37,271 nucleotides of DNA from Chloroflexota bacterium (GTDB lineage: Bacteria; Chloroflexota; Anaerolineae; Promineifilales; Promineifilaceae), in the NCBI GenBank assembly GCA_029559155.1, contig JAKQCM010000216.1:1-37271 (forward strand), written 5' to 3'. The first letter of the stretch is position 1. The number at the start of each line of letters is the position of its first letter. Positions 16,701 through 23,748 of the stretch are shown in pieces. Position numbers and translations under genes: made by a program. The notes under the pieces are model-generated. The model did not search any database and had not been told where the DNA came from. It was given only the letters and a program-made list of their open reading frames with translations.

Positions 16701-17524
16701 AGGCCGCTTTGGCCATCCACAACGCCCAAATGCACCAAAACCTGCAAGCATTGTTGAACCAGGAACAAGCCATGCGCCAGCGCCTGATTCAAACCGAAAA
16801 ATTAACCGCCATGGGACGAATGATTGCCTCTGTAGCCCACGAGATGAACAATCCGCTGCAAACCATTAAGAATTGTTTGTTCATCAGCCAGCGGCGTGTG
16901 ACCGAAGAACATCCCATTTCCACTTATTTGGAGATGGCGTCTTCCGAGACCGGTCGCCTGTCTGATCTGGTGGTACAGCTGCGCGAAGTGTATCGCCCGC
17001 GCAGCAGCCAGGACATTGCGCCTTTTTCGGTGCAAAAGCTTATTGAGGAGACGCAGGCGATTTTGCAGCCCCATTTTCAGCAGAATCATGTGCGTTGGGT
17101 GGTAGACACGTCTTCGATTCCAGCCGATTTTACGACGATGGGAATCGCCAATCAGCTCAAACAGGTGTTATTGAACATTTCGCTTAACGCCGTGGATGCG
17201 ATGCAGCCACATGGCGGCGAACTCACCTTACGCATCTTGTATGATCTGGAAACAGATCGGGTTGGTTTACAATTGCAGGATACCGGGCCAGGACTGGATG
17301 CGAAAGTAATCCCCAATTTGTTTGAGCCGTTTTTTACGACCAAAGAGTCTGGGATTGGCCTCGGTTTGGCAATTTGTTACGATATTGTGCAAAATCATGG
17401 CGGGCAGATTACCGTGGAGAATGCTGAATTGCCACACCATGGGGCGGTTTTTACTATCTGGTTGCCGTGTAACGGCCGTAACGATCCGACAAATCAAACA
17501 TCACAAGGAGCCATTAGTGCCTGA
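13781..17524 (+). CDS. Membrane sensor histidine kinase with 3 PAS and 3 GAF domains
   Basis: 1247-aa two-component sensor. Domains, with approximate residues: two transmembrane segments (35-57, 70-92), PAS (113-232), PAS (240-355), PAS (364-485), GAF (495-645), GAF (656-815), GAF (821-985), a HisKA-type dimerisation helix pair with phospho-acceptor H1020 in VAHEMNNPLQ, and the HATPase domain with N box NISLNAVDAM, G1 DTGPGLD, F box FEPFFTTK and G2 GIGLGLAI. No extracytoplasmic domain lies between the helices, so sensing is probably intracellular or in-membrane. The first GAF carries a Cys cluster (C580, C587, C591) that could bind a cofactor or respond to redox. The stop overlaps the GTG start of the response regulator by 8 nt, so the two are translationally coupled. 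The signal is unknown. The start ATG 13781 has no clear ribosome-binding site; a later in-frame ATG (13790) is possible. Confidence 0.92.
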   Translation: MNRMAVESDSGKNVRDKLFTGEYSQLLHNLSPKRLLLFTLVAIYVTELLVMLLIEVLLNEPLALPFHVMETVLDATILAVLVFPMIYSFSFRPLRSSLKALQQTQESLTASLSLLEKTFSSLGEIVFVLNDRTQKILLANQSVSEVLGYSSEEMVGKGIDVCFADPETYQIWAQQLERRLSQKGHVRVETVFQTRDGQACVVETTVSRIHSNNGEPTYRVLLIRDVTQQRVTEEKIRLQTAALEAAANGIVITDRNGRVEWTNPAFCAMTGYSGDEIVGSSLNQLKSGQHKDGFYQTLWQTILAGQVWSGEIVNRHKNGRLYTEEQTIAPVRDGNGAITHFIAIKQDISQRKEVEQKLKDSETRYRSLVETSPDGILLTSLDGKILFCNEQMAQMTGAESPQTLIGHRTHEFLTPEGRFQAQNNIQQLLSNRATRSSEYEIININGELLPVEISSSVIEDQNGRVTGLTSMVRNISARKKAEFQLSKQNQELQTLSQLSRSLVSSLEMDVVLSRIVEQIMPLLAAECLTILLREGEELVCQATGGLGFGYLKGQRIPIDDELLAPVLAAERPYLSTAVDCLFYLKNCAYPCYDPQRALMLVPLRVGQETIGLMQAIHSQQNAFDDEDSRLILAAASWAAVAINHARQHTRIQRQLRETETLATINQALNESLEMDKLLQLIADSTQVLIPQMDQVVIHLADEQEHMLTPVIWSGVTEPSLMTLFVDLRESLLSQALSTQSIMAYPDLEAVKTEGIQYSWSTGALLVAPLIANGERELGTISIRSLKPFAFSSNDEVALSRLAASAAIAIESSRLYQSERSQRQIAEALVGAAKVFSQSLQLNDVLKMVLQQCQQVVSCEEATILLGADGSEWRQSTLATAVAQSIHLFATDDAAPALLTDTQYEWMVQTSKPVLVELKDFSAHQEETSPTLPETMAVASLSVGQQTIGFLIAHHSQLKHFDTSILRRLEALASQAALAIHNAQMHQNLQALLNQEQAMRQRLIQTEKLTAMGRMIASVAHEMNNPLQTIKNCLFISQRRVTEEHPISTYLEMASSETGRLSDLVVQLREVYRPRSSQDIAPFSVQKLIEETQAILQPHFQQNHVRWVVDTSSIPADFTTMGIANQLKQVLLNISLNAVDAMQPHGGELTLRILYDLETDRVGLQLQDTGPGLDAKVIPNLFEPFFTTKESGIGLGLAICYDIVQNHGGQITVENAELPHHGAVFTIWLPCNGRNDPTNQTSQGAISA

Positions 17525-18308
17525 ATCATCTACCATTTTGATAGTTGATGACGAACAAAACTTGCGCGAAACCCTCGCCGTCATTTTGCGTGATGAAGGG
17601 TACCAGGTTTATTCGGCCGCCGCTCCCAGCGAGGCCCTGACTTACTTACGCCAACGCCCCTTCGATATCATGTTTTTAGACATCCGCATGCCCGAAAAAA
17701 GCGGGCTAGACTTGCTGCCAGAAATTCGCCAGCTTCATCCCCGCATGCCCATCCTTATCCTGACCGCCTACGCATCGTTGGATTCGGCCATCGAAGCCAT
17801 GCGCAAAGGGGCCAACGATTACCTGTTTAAACCCATCAATCCTATCGATATTTTGCATCGGGTGAATATACTCCTCAGCAAACGCCCCAACTCTTCTCAG
17901 GATATTGTACAAGAAATGAAAAGCTTGTTGGCGCAGCTGGAAGGCAGCAATGATTCGTTGGCCGTTTCACCTGGAGAAAAAGAGGCTCAGGCAGCCAATC
18001 AACGCTTCTTACATTGCGGCAAAATTACCATAGACCTCATCGCCCGGCAGATATTTTCCGATGGGCAAATTGTGAATGTGACGCCCACCTCGTTTGATTA
18101 TTTGCTGGCGCTAATGCGGCACGCGCCGGAAACCATTGGTTATGTAGCCCTGGTACAGGAAGCGCAGGGATATGACTTGACGCAAATTGAAGCAAACGAT
18201 CTGGCTCGCGGCCGAATTCACGAACTGCGTAAGGCTCTGGAAGAGGATCCTCGCCGCCCGTCGATCATCATCACCATTCGGGGCATTGGATACCGGCTGG
18301 TTTGTTGA
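17517..18308 (+). CDS. OmpR-type response regulator
   Basis: 263-aa DNA-binding response regulator, the evident partner of the preceding kinase. The receiver spans about residues 5-125: acidic pocket D11-D12 (LIVDDEQN), phospho-acceptor D55 in FLDIRMPEKSG, the LTAYAS threonine and the conserved lysine in YLFKPINP. A ~65-residue linker leads to a C-terminal winged helix of the Trans_reg_C type (VTPTSFDYLLALM ... RIHELRKALEEDPRRPSIIITIRGIGYRL). Start GTG 17517 is chosen because AAGGAG (17505-17510) is 6 nt upstream and the receiver starts immediately; it overlaps the kinase stop. Its targets may include the secreted-protein block downstream, inferred from position only. Confidence 0.93.
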   Translation: MPESSTILIVDDEQNLRETLAVILRDEGYQVYSAAAPSEALTYLRQRPFDIMFLDIRMPEKSGLDLLPEIRQLHPRMPILILTAYASLDSAIEAMRKGANDYLFKPINPIDILHRVNILLSKRPNSSQDIVQEMKSLLAQLEGSNDSLAVSPGEKEAQAANQRFLHCGKITIDLIARQIFSDGQIVNVTPTSFDYLLALMRHAPETIGYVALVQEAQGYDLTQIEANDLARGRIHELRKALEEDPRRPSIIITIRGIGYRLVC

Positions 18309-18400
18309 GAAAATCGCTCCAAATGGGGGTTTGAGCCGCATAATACCTCAACAATTACCCACAACCCCAAACAATTTTTCCCTAAAAAAGAAATATGATT

Positions 18401-18434
18401 CAAGCAACGCACGCTAAGTTTAGCGTGCTGCTTG
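18401..18434 (+). terminator. Hairpin after the response regulator gene
   Basis: GCACGCTAA/TTAGCGTGC (18409-18417 and 18420-18428) extends through a 2-nt bulge to CAAGCA/TGCTTG (18401-18406 and 18429-18434), followed by CTTT. It is a plausible factor-independent terminator, or an attenuator before the next receiver gene. Confidence 0.6.
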
Positions 18435-18530
18435 CTTTGGATCGATTATGGGAAGCGAATTAAACAATTAGTACTCGCAAACCATGGGTCGGCAAGGCAA
18501 AATTGGAATCGGATCAGGGAGAAAATTGAA

Positions 18531-18914
18531 GTGTACACACCACATATCTTGATTGCCGATTCAGATGCCAATGTCCGGATAACGCTGACGCATTTGTTAG
18601 AGTATGGTGGTTATGAAGTTCGGGCCACACGGCCGGGCCGAGAAGTGGTGGATTGTCTGGCAAACGGCCGTTTCAAACTCCTCCTTCTGGAAATAGACAT
18701 CCCGGCGCAAAGTGGGCTTCTGCTGTTAGGAGCCATTCGCCGGTTTTCGCCTACCCTGCCGATTATTGTGCTGACCTCTTGTTCCGATATGCAAACGGCC
18801 GTTAGCGCCCGCCAATTCGGCGTCAGCAGTTACCTCGTTAAACCCATCAACCCAGCCAGCTTGCTTTGCCAAATCGACAAAGCGCTTGCAGGCAGCGCGC
18901 TCTTTCACCCCTGA
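18531..18914 (+). CDS. Stand-alone receiver-domain protein with Glu in place of the phospho-acceptor Asp
   Basis: A 127-aa single receiver domain with no output domain. It aligns without gaps to the receiver of the preceding response regulator. The conserved threonine (VLTSCSD) and lysine (YLVKPINP) are kept. The phospho-acceptor position is Glu54 (LLLEIDIPAQSG against FLDIRMPEKSG), and the second acidic-pocket residue is Ser11 (ADSDAN against VDDEQN). Phosphorylation in the normal way is therefore unlikely; Glu may mimic the active state. Start GTG 18531 has AGGGAG 9 nt upstream; an in-frame extension to 18432 would overlap the hairpin and looks non-homologous. It may modulate the adjacent kinase or regulator. 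Confidence 0.8.
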   Translation: MYTPHILIADSDANVRITLTHLLEYGGYEVRATRPGREVVDCLANGRFKLLLLEIDIPAQSGLLLLGAIRRFSPTLPIIVLTSCSDMQTAVSARQFGVSSYLVKPINPASLLCQIDKALAGSALFHP

Positions 18915-18940
18915 TTTCTCACCTCCCCCAACTCATCGAT

Positions 18941-19000
18941 AGACCCCAAGGGTTTGATACCCCTATCATCCAAATTCTCACAAGTAAACCCTTGGGGTCT
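18941..19000 (+). terminator. Dyad of the AGACCC/AAGGGTTT family, likely terminator
   Basis: AGACCCCAAGGGTTT (18941-18955) is perfectly complementary to 18986-19000 across a 30-nt loop. It closes the signalling block and precedes the secreted-protein operon. It has the same consensus as the stem at 10926-10963, but a much longer loop and no T-run, so termination strength is uncertain. The following 19001-19177 is AT-rich and probably holds the next promoter. Confidence 0.6.
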
Positions 19001-19177
19001 GTATAGCTCCGTCCCCCAACCCCTCCCTCAATTGTGAAGATTGCCCCAACAATTCGGAATGAACCGGAACGTTCAGAACGCCTGTTTTCCTTAATAATTA
19101 CCCTTGTGCACTTTGTATCAAATTTTTTATTGAAGATAAGCGGGCTAATCAGTCACAAATTAACCAAGGAGGATACT

Positions 19178-19912
19178 ATGCCCCATAGAAAGAAGTTTCG
19201 TTTAGCAGTGGCCATACTCGGGTTTGGCGTGCTGCTCCTGGTAGCAGTTCTGGCTGCTCCACCCAATATGCTTGCCGAGACCCTCAGAGAAGGTCTCAGC
19301 CAGACCGTCGCCCTCACAAAAGCGCCAACTGATCAGCGACCGGTCGTCGATTCGGCGCCTGTCCGGCCGGTGAGCATCAAAGGGCAGTTTGAATTTTTGA
19401 AGGAAATCGGCTGGAGTATCTCCGAAGCGTACGTGGCTCATCCCGGGCGAACGGCCGTTATCACCGAAGGCACACTCCAGGATGGGTTTGTCATCAAAGC
19501 CATCGCCACCAACCCCGATTATCCAAACTTCACCAAAGGCATTCTGGAAATACAAATGTCCGCCTTTTCACCGGCCAAAGATATGCCCGGACAAAAAGCA
19601 GGCAAATGGTATATCCACGGCGAATGGAAAATTACCGACGCCAATGCCACGGCTGAAGTCACCCAATACCGCTACGGGCCTCACACATTCAAGGGCGTGA
19701 TCAACCTCGAACTCGATTACAACCCTCTGACCAAAGAAGGCCAGGCGCAATTCCTGAGCCAGCCCGTGCGCTTCGCCGCCCCTGGCGAAACCATCCAAAG
19801 CCAACCGCCACAAGCCGCGATAATCGGCAACACCCGTTTCAACGAGGCCTTCCAGCTTTCCGGCGATTACCTGTTAACCCCCGCCACAGCAGAAACTGAG
19901 GGAGGAAACTAA
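19178..19912 (+). CDS. Secreted or membrane-anchored protein of unknown function
   Basis: 244-aa protein that I do not recognise. A basic N-terminus (MPHRKKFR) and a hydrophobic stretch (LAVAILGFGVLLLVAVLAA) look like a signal peptide or anchor, so the rest (about residues 35-244) should lie outside the membrane. It is rich in beta-strand-like sequence with few cysteines. Start ATG 19178 is set by AAGGAGG 6 nt upstream, discarding an in-frame extension to 19034. Its TAA stop shares a base with the ATG of the multiheme cytochrome (TAATG), so the two are translationally coupled, and a role as partner or accessory of the cytochrome is the best guess. Confidence 0.75.
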   Translation: MPHRKKFRLAVAILGFGVLLLVAVLAAPPNMLAETLREGLSQTVALTKAPTDQRPVVDSAPVRPVSIKGQFEFLKEIGWSISEAYVAHPGRTAVITEGTLQDGFVIKAIATNPDYPNFTKGILEIQMSAFSPAKDMPGQKAGKWYIHGEWKITDANATAEVTQYRYGPHTFKGVINLELDYNPLTKEGQAQFLSQPVRFAAPGETIQSQPPQAAIIGNTRFNEAFQLSGDYLLTPATAETEGGN

Positions 19913-22900
19913 TGTCACACTTAAAAGATCGCATCACATCCAGTTTGCCCATCCGTAACCCCAGGAGCAGGCTCATCCTGCTCGTCTTGGTTGTGATGGT
20001 GGCCATGCTCGCCGTCATTAGCGTCAGCTATGCGGACGTGCCCGGCGGCCGCCCCACACCCGACAACGTGTCCGTGCCCAATCCCGGCACACAAGAACAA
20101 GAATTAACCAACATCACCTTCCCGGCTCCCTACAACACCTTTGAATTTGTGGTAACGTGTGGCGCTTGCCATGGCGGCACCATCGATCAACAAGCCGGGC
20201 ACTTTGCCAACTGGGCCGGTTCCGCCCACGCCAATGCTTTCCGCGACCCCATCTTCCGCGCCAATCAGCAGATTGTAAACCAAACAGTCCTCAACCTGAC
20301 CGGCGAAGATGGCGCAGGTAATGTGTGCGTACGCTGCCACAGCCCCAATGCCTGGTACTCCGGCCGTACAGACCCCAATTTGGCTGGAATGGCCGACACC
20401 AGCAACGCCATCAACAGCATCGTCCTCTCCACCGATGGCGAAGGCATCCTCTGCGAATTCTGCCACCGCACCATCGGCGGCGTTGAAATGCAGCGCGCCG
20501 ATCTGGACCCCAACGATCCCGTCTGGAACATGATGGCCGGCATCAGCGATTGGCCACACACCGGGGCTGCCTATCCTCAAGGTCCCGTTGCCGGTAACCC
20601 GTATGGCGACGCCACTTTCCAGATCAATGATGGCATGACCTACGGTGGGAAATACCCCGGCACGGCCGAAATCTATTTCAGCGACATACCTCTGGCCGGT
20701 ACCAACTACACCGGTCAGGCTTACGGTGTCTACCCACCTGGTTGGCAGTTGCCTGGCGGCATAGACGCCAGCGGGCAGCCCGCTTTTGCGCCGGACGGCT
20801 CTGTGCCTCTGCATTTTGAAGCGCCCATTGGTCCGCCGCAAAACCCGGATGGTTCCTACAATTACCAGGGTCAGGCGTTCTCGCCGGAACATACAACATT
20901 CGAGGGAGATTTCATCAGAACTTCTGAGTTCTGTGGCGGCTGCCATGATCTGACCATTCCGGTACTCAATCATGGGATGCCGGAACAACGTACCTACACA
21001 GAATGGCGTTACAGCTCCTTCGGTGATGGCGTCGGTGGCGACGATCAACGCTGCCAGGACTGCCACATGCCGACCCAGAAGCACGAATATGCTGACGACA
21101 TTCCGGTTTCCTTAAATGCGGATCCCGTGTTGTCCGGTTGGTTCCCCTACGCCAAAGATCGCAACCCGAACGGCGGTACCGCTTTCCACAAATTCCAGGG
21201 ATCTAACCGTGAATTACCCATGATGATGTCCATCCTCTATCCCGAAGTAGACCTGGAAGTAATCGGGGCGGTGACAGGTAATGATGTACGTATCTTCCCC
21301 GGTATGCTTTCTTCGCGCGATACCATGTGGACACGCGCCCAGCGCAATGCAGAAGTTGAAATGTTGGAAGCTGTGAAGTTGGACGTATTGAGCGCACCGG
21401 TTGAAGTATCGCCGGGTATCTATGAAGTTCAGGTTCAGGTTACCAACGAATCCGGGCATCGCATTCCTACCGGTTATCCCGACGGCCGTCGCCTGTTTGT
21501 CAGCCTCACCGTCGCAGACGCCAATGGCGCCCCGGTCTACGTTTCCGGATACTACGACGAAGCCGCAGCGCAACTCTATGACGACCCCACCAGTTTGCAG
21601 TTGGACGACCGCGCCCTGACCAATGTCATCGACGCGACCGTCGACAACCAGGTCATGATCTATGAAAAGCGGACTGGCTCGTTGGATGCCGGCACGGGCA
21701 ATTATGTGATGTCCGTCAACCTGATTAACACCACGGTCTTGTTCGACAACCGCATTCCCCCAGCCGGTTTCACCTACGCTGACTACAGCGCCGCCGGCAC
21801 CAAATTCGTGACCTACGACGATCCCACCACCAAAGCCCCGCGTGAAGACTTCGGTCGTTACCCGGACGGACAAAATTGGGACGTCATTACGTACCGGTTC
21901 GCCGCCCCGTCCGGCTCCGCTCTGACGGCTTCGGCGACTGCTTACTGGCAAACCCATACCCGCGAATTTATGGAGCATCTGCGCACCGAAAGCGCCGCTC
22001 TGGGCCTGAACGTTCGCCCGGAAGGTCCGCCAAACTTACTGGACCCGAATTACCCATTAACCCCCAACTACCTCAGCGACAACATCCCCGACTTCGACAT
22101 CATGACGTCGCTGGATGGTACGGAAGGGCTTCAGGATAACTGGGGTGGCGTAGCTTACGCGACCTGGTTATTGACCGGCAAGGGCAGTCCCTATCCTGTC
22201 GGCAGTGACAGCAGCGATCTCACGGCCGTTCCCGCAGCGCCAAGTTGGTTAACGGCAATCTCTCTTAACCCCTTCGCCGTTCAACTGGATTGGGAGGCTG
22301 TCCCCGCCGCCGATGGTTACGAAGTCTGGATCCGCTACGGCGCCAGCGACCTGACCGCTTCCTGGGACAGACTGGCTGTTGTCTATGACGGCACAACACT
22401 CGTCAACGACGCCATGAACATTGGCAAAACCTACGGCTTCAAGGTTGTGGCCTTCAACGGGCAAGGCGACAGCGCCGATTCTCCGCTGGCGATTATTACC
22501 ACGCCCATTGATCTGCCCTTGAATCCCATGAACACCAAAGTCGTTGGCGTCACGCCAAACTCCGTTGAATTGTCCTGGTTCGATCAGGCCGAATTGGAAA
22601 TTGGCTTTATTATCCAGCGGCAAGATGTGCCGGTGATGGGCGATTTCTACGAAGTGGCCCGCATCCCCAGCCAGACGCCGGGCGGCGCGACAGGCGGCAA
22701 TGCCTGGACAGACACAGGCGTTCTCCCAGGCATGACCTACAACTATCGCGTGGCGGCTTATAACGACATTGGCCAATCCACCTGGGACATTCCGGTAACG
22801 GCCAGCACCGGCGGTCTGCCCACCTGGGTCGGCACGCTGGGAGCCACAGCCATCAGCGGCAACCGCGTAGACCTGAGTTGGAGCGCGGCCAGCGGTCTGG

Positions 22901-23679
22901 TCACCGGGTATCGCATCGAGCGCAATACCACCGGCCCGAACGGCCCATGGACCACAACCTTTGTGGTAGCCAACCCGAATGCGACCAGCTACAGCGACAC
23001 AACGGCCGTGCCCTCCACCACCTACTGGTACCGCGCCTTTGCCTACAACACGGCCGGTTCCTCGGCTGCCTCAAACAGCGCCACGGTCACGACGCCAGCC
23101 ATTGCGCCCATTGCGCCAACCAATCTGGTAGCCACCGTTCAGGCCGGACCGCAAGTCTTGCTTACCTGGACAGATAATGCCAACAACGAGCAAGGCTTCT
23201 ATGTGGAACGAGCCAACGGCACAGGTCCAGACGTTGTCTGGGCGCGAATCGCCACTGTCAATGGCGCAAACATCACCACCTACACAGACACGACTGTTGG
23301 TACGCAAACCACGTACTCTTACCGGGTACAGGCGTTTGCCGGTGGTGGGTCGGCTGTATCGCCATATACGAATGTGGCAACGGCCGTTATCGGCACCGAA
23401 ATCCCGGGCGCGCCATCTCAACTCCTGGCCTCTCGCGTACAGAAAAACAGGGTCACTCTGGACTGGATGGATAACTCGACCAATGAAACCTACTTCGAGA
23501 TTTTCCGCAGCACAGACGGCGCTACGTTCGCCCCTATCGGCACAACCGGCGTCAATATCAGCACCTACAATGACCGTTCCGTGAATGCCAATACCAGATA
23601 TTGGTACTACGTAAGAGCTTGCAACACGGCTGGATGCAGCCAAAACTCTGAGACGATTGACGTTCGGACGCGTCGTTAA
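19912..23679 (+). CDS. Exported five-heme cytochrome c with five fibronectin type III domains
   Basis: 1255-aa secreted protein. A signal/anchor helix (about 20-42, LILLVLVVMVAMLAVISVSYA) is followed by five c-type heme motifs: CGACH (C83), CVRCH (C139), CEFCH (C181), CGGCH (C341) and CQDCH (C381). A beta-rich region (about 400-740) includes ESGHRIPTGYPDGRR, a segment typical of other multiheme cytochromes. Five FN3 repeats fill about 750-1255, each with the W/Y pattern (for example VQLDWEAVPAADGYEVWI, VELSWFDQAELEIGFIIQR, VDLSWSAASGLVTGYRIER). Covalent heme attachment outside the membrane implies electron transfer at or beyond the cell surface; FN3 repeats suggest binding to a surface, polymer or partner. 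Electron donor and acceptor are unknown. It is coupled to the upstream gene by TAATG overlap and ends at a hairpin. Confidence 0.9.
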   Translation: MSHLKDRITSSLPIRNPRSRLILLVLVVMVAMLAVISVSYADVPGGRPTPDNVSVPNPGTQEQELTNITFPAPYNTFEFVVTCGACHGGTIDQQAGHFANWAGSAHANAFRDPIFRANQQIVNQTVLNLTGEDGAGNVCVRCHSPNAWYSGRTDPNLAGMADTSNAINSIVLSTDGEGILCEFCHRTIGGVEMQRADLDPNDPVWNMMAGISDWPHTGAAYPQGPVAGNPYGDATFQINDGMTYGGKYPGTAEIYFSDIPLAGTNYTGQAYGVYPPGWQLPGGIDASGQPAFAPDGSVPLHFEAPIGPPQNPDGSYNYQGQAFSPEHTTFEGDFIRTSEFCGGCHDLTIPVLNHGMPEQRTYTEWRYSSFGDGVGGDDQRCQDCHMPTQKHEYADDIPVSLNADPVLSGWFPYAKDRNPNGGTAFHKFQGSNRELPMMMSILYPEVDLEVIGAVTGNDVRIFPGMLSSRDTMWTRAQRNAEVEMLEAVKLDVLSAPVEVSPGIYEVQVQVTNESGHRIPTGYPDGRRLFVSLTVADANGAPVYVSGYYDEAAAQLYDDPTSLQLDDRALTNVIDATVDNQVMIYEKRTGSLDAGTGNYVMSVNLINTTVLFDNRIPPAGFTYADYSAAGTKFVTYDDPTTKAPREDFGRYPDGQNWDVITYRFAAPSGSALTASATAYWQTHTREFMEHLRTESAALGLNVRPEGPPNLLDPNYPLTPNYLSDNIPDFDIMTSLDGTEGLQDNWGGVAYATWLLTGKGSPYPVGSDSSDLTAVPAAPSWLTAISLNPFAVQLDWEAVPAADGYEVWIRYGASDLTASWDRLAVVYDGTTLVNDAMNIGKTYGFKVVAFNGQGDSADSPLAIITTPIDLPLNPMNTKVVGVTPNSVELSWFDQAELEIGFIIQRQDVPVMGDFYEVARIPSQTPGGATGGNAWTDTGVLPGMTYNYRVAAYNDIGQSTWDIPVTASTGGLPTWVGTLGATAISGNRVDLSWSAASGLVTGYRIERNTTGPNGPWTTTFVVANPNATSYSDTTAVPSTTYWYRAFAYNTAGSSAASNSATVTTPAIAPIAPTNLVATVQAGPQVLLTWTDNANNEQGFYVERANGTGPDVVWARIATVNGANITTYTDTTVGTQTTYSYRVQAFAGGGSAVSPYTNVATAVIGTEIPGAPSQLLASRVQKNRVTLDWMDNSTNETYFEIFRSTDGATFAPIGTTGVNISTYNDRSVNANTRYWYYVRACNTAGCSQNSETIDVRTRR

Positions 23680-23695
23680 ACGATACTGTTAGATT

Positions 23696-23734
23696 CGCTG
23701 TGCCGGAGCCGCAATACTCCGGCACAGCGCTTTT
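23696..23734 (+). terminator. Hairpin after the multiheme cytochrome gene
   Basis: CGCTGTGCCGGAG (23696-23708) pairs with CTCCGGCACAGCG (23717-23729), a 13-bp perfect stem with an 8-nt loop, followed by CTTTT. The ribosome-binding site of the next gene starts within 10 nt, so it may reduce rather than stop read-through into that gene. Confidence 0.75.
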
Positions 23735-23748
23735 AATGAGGATAAATT

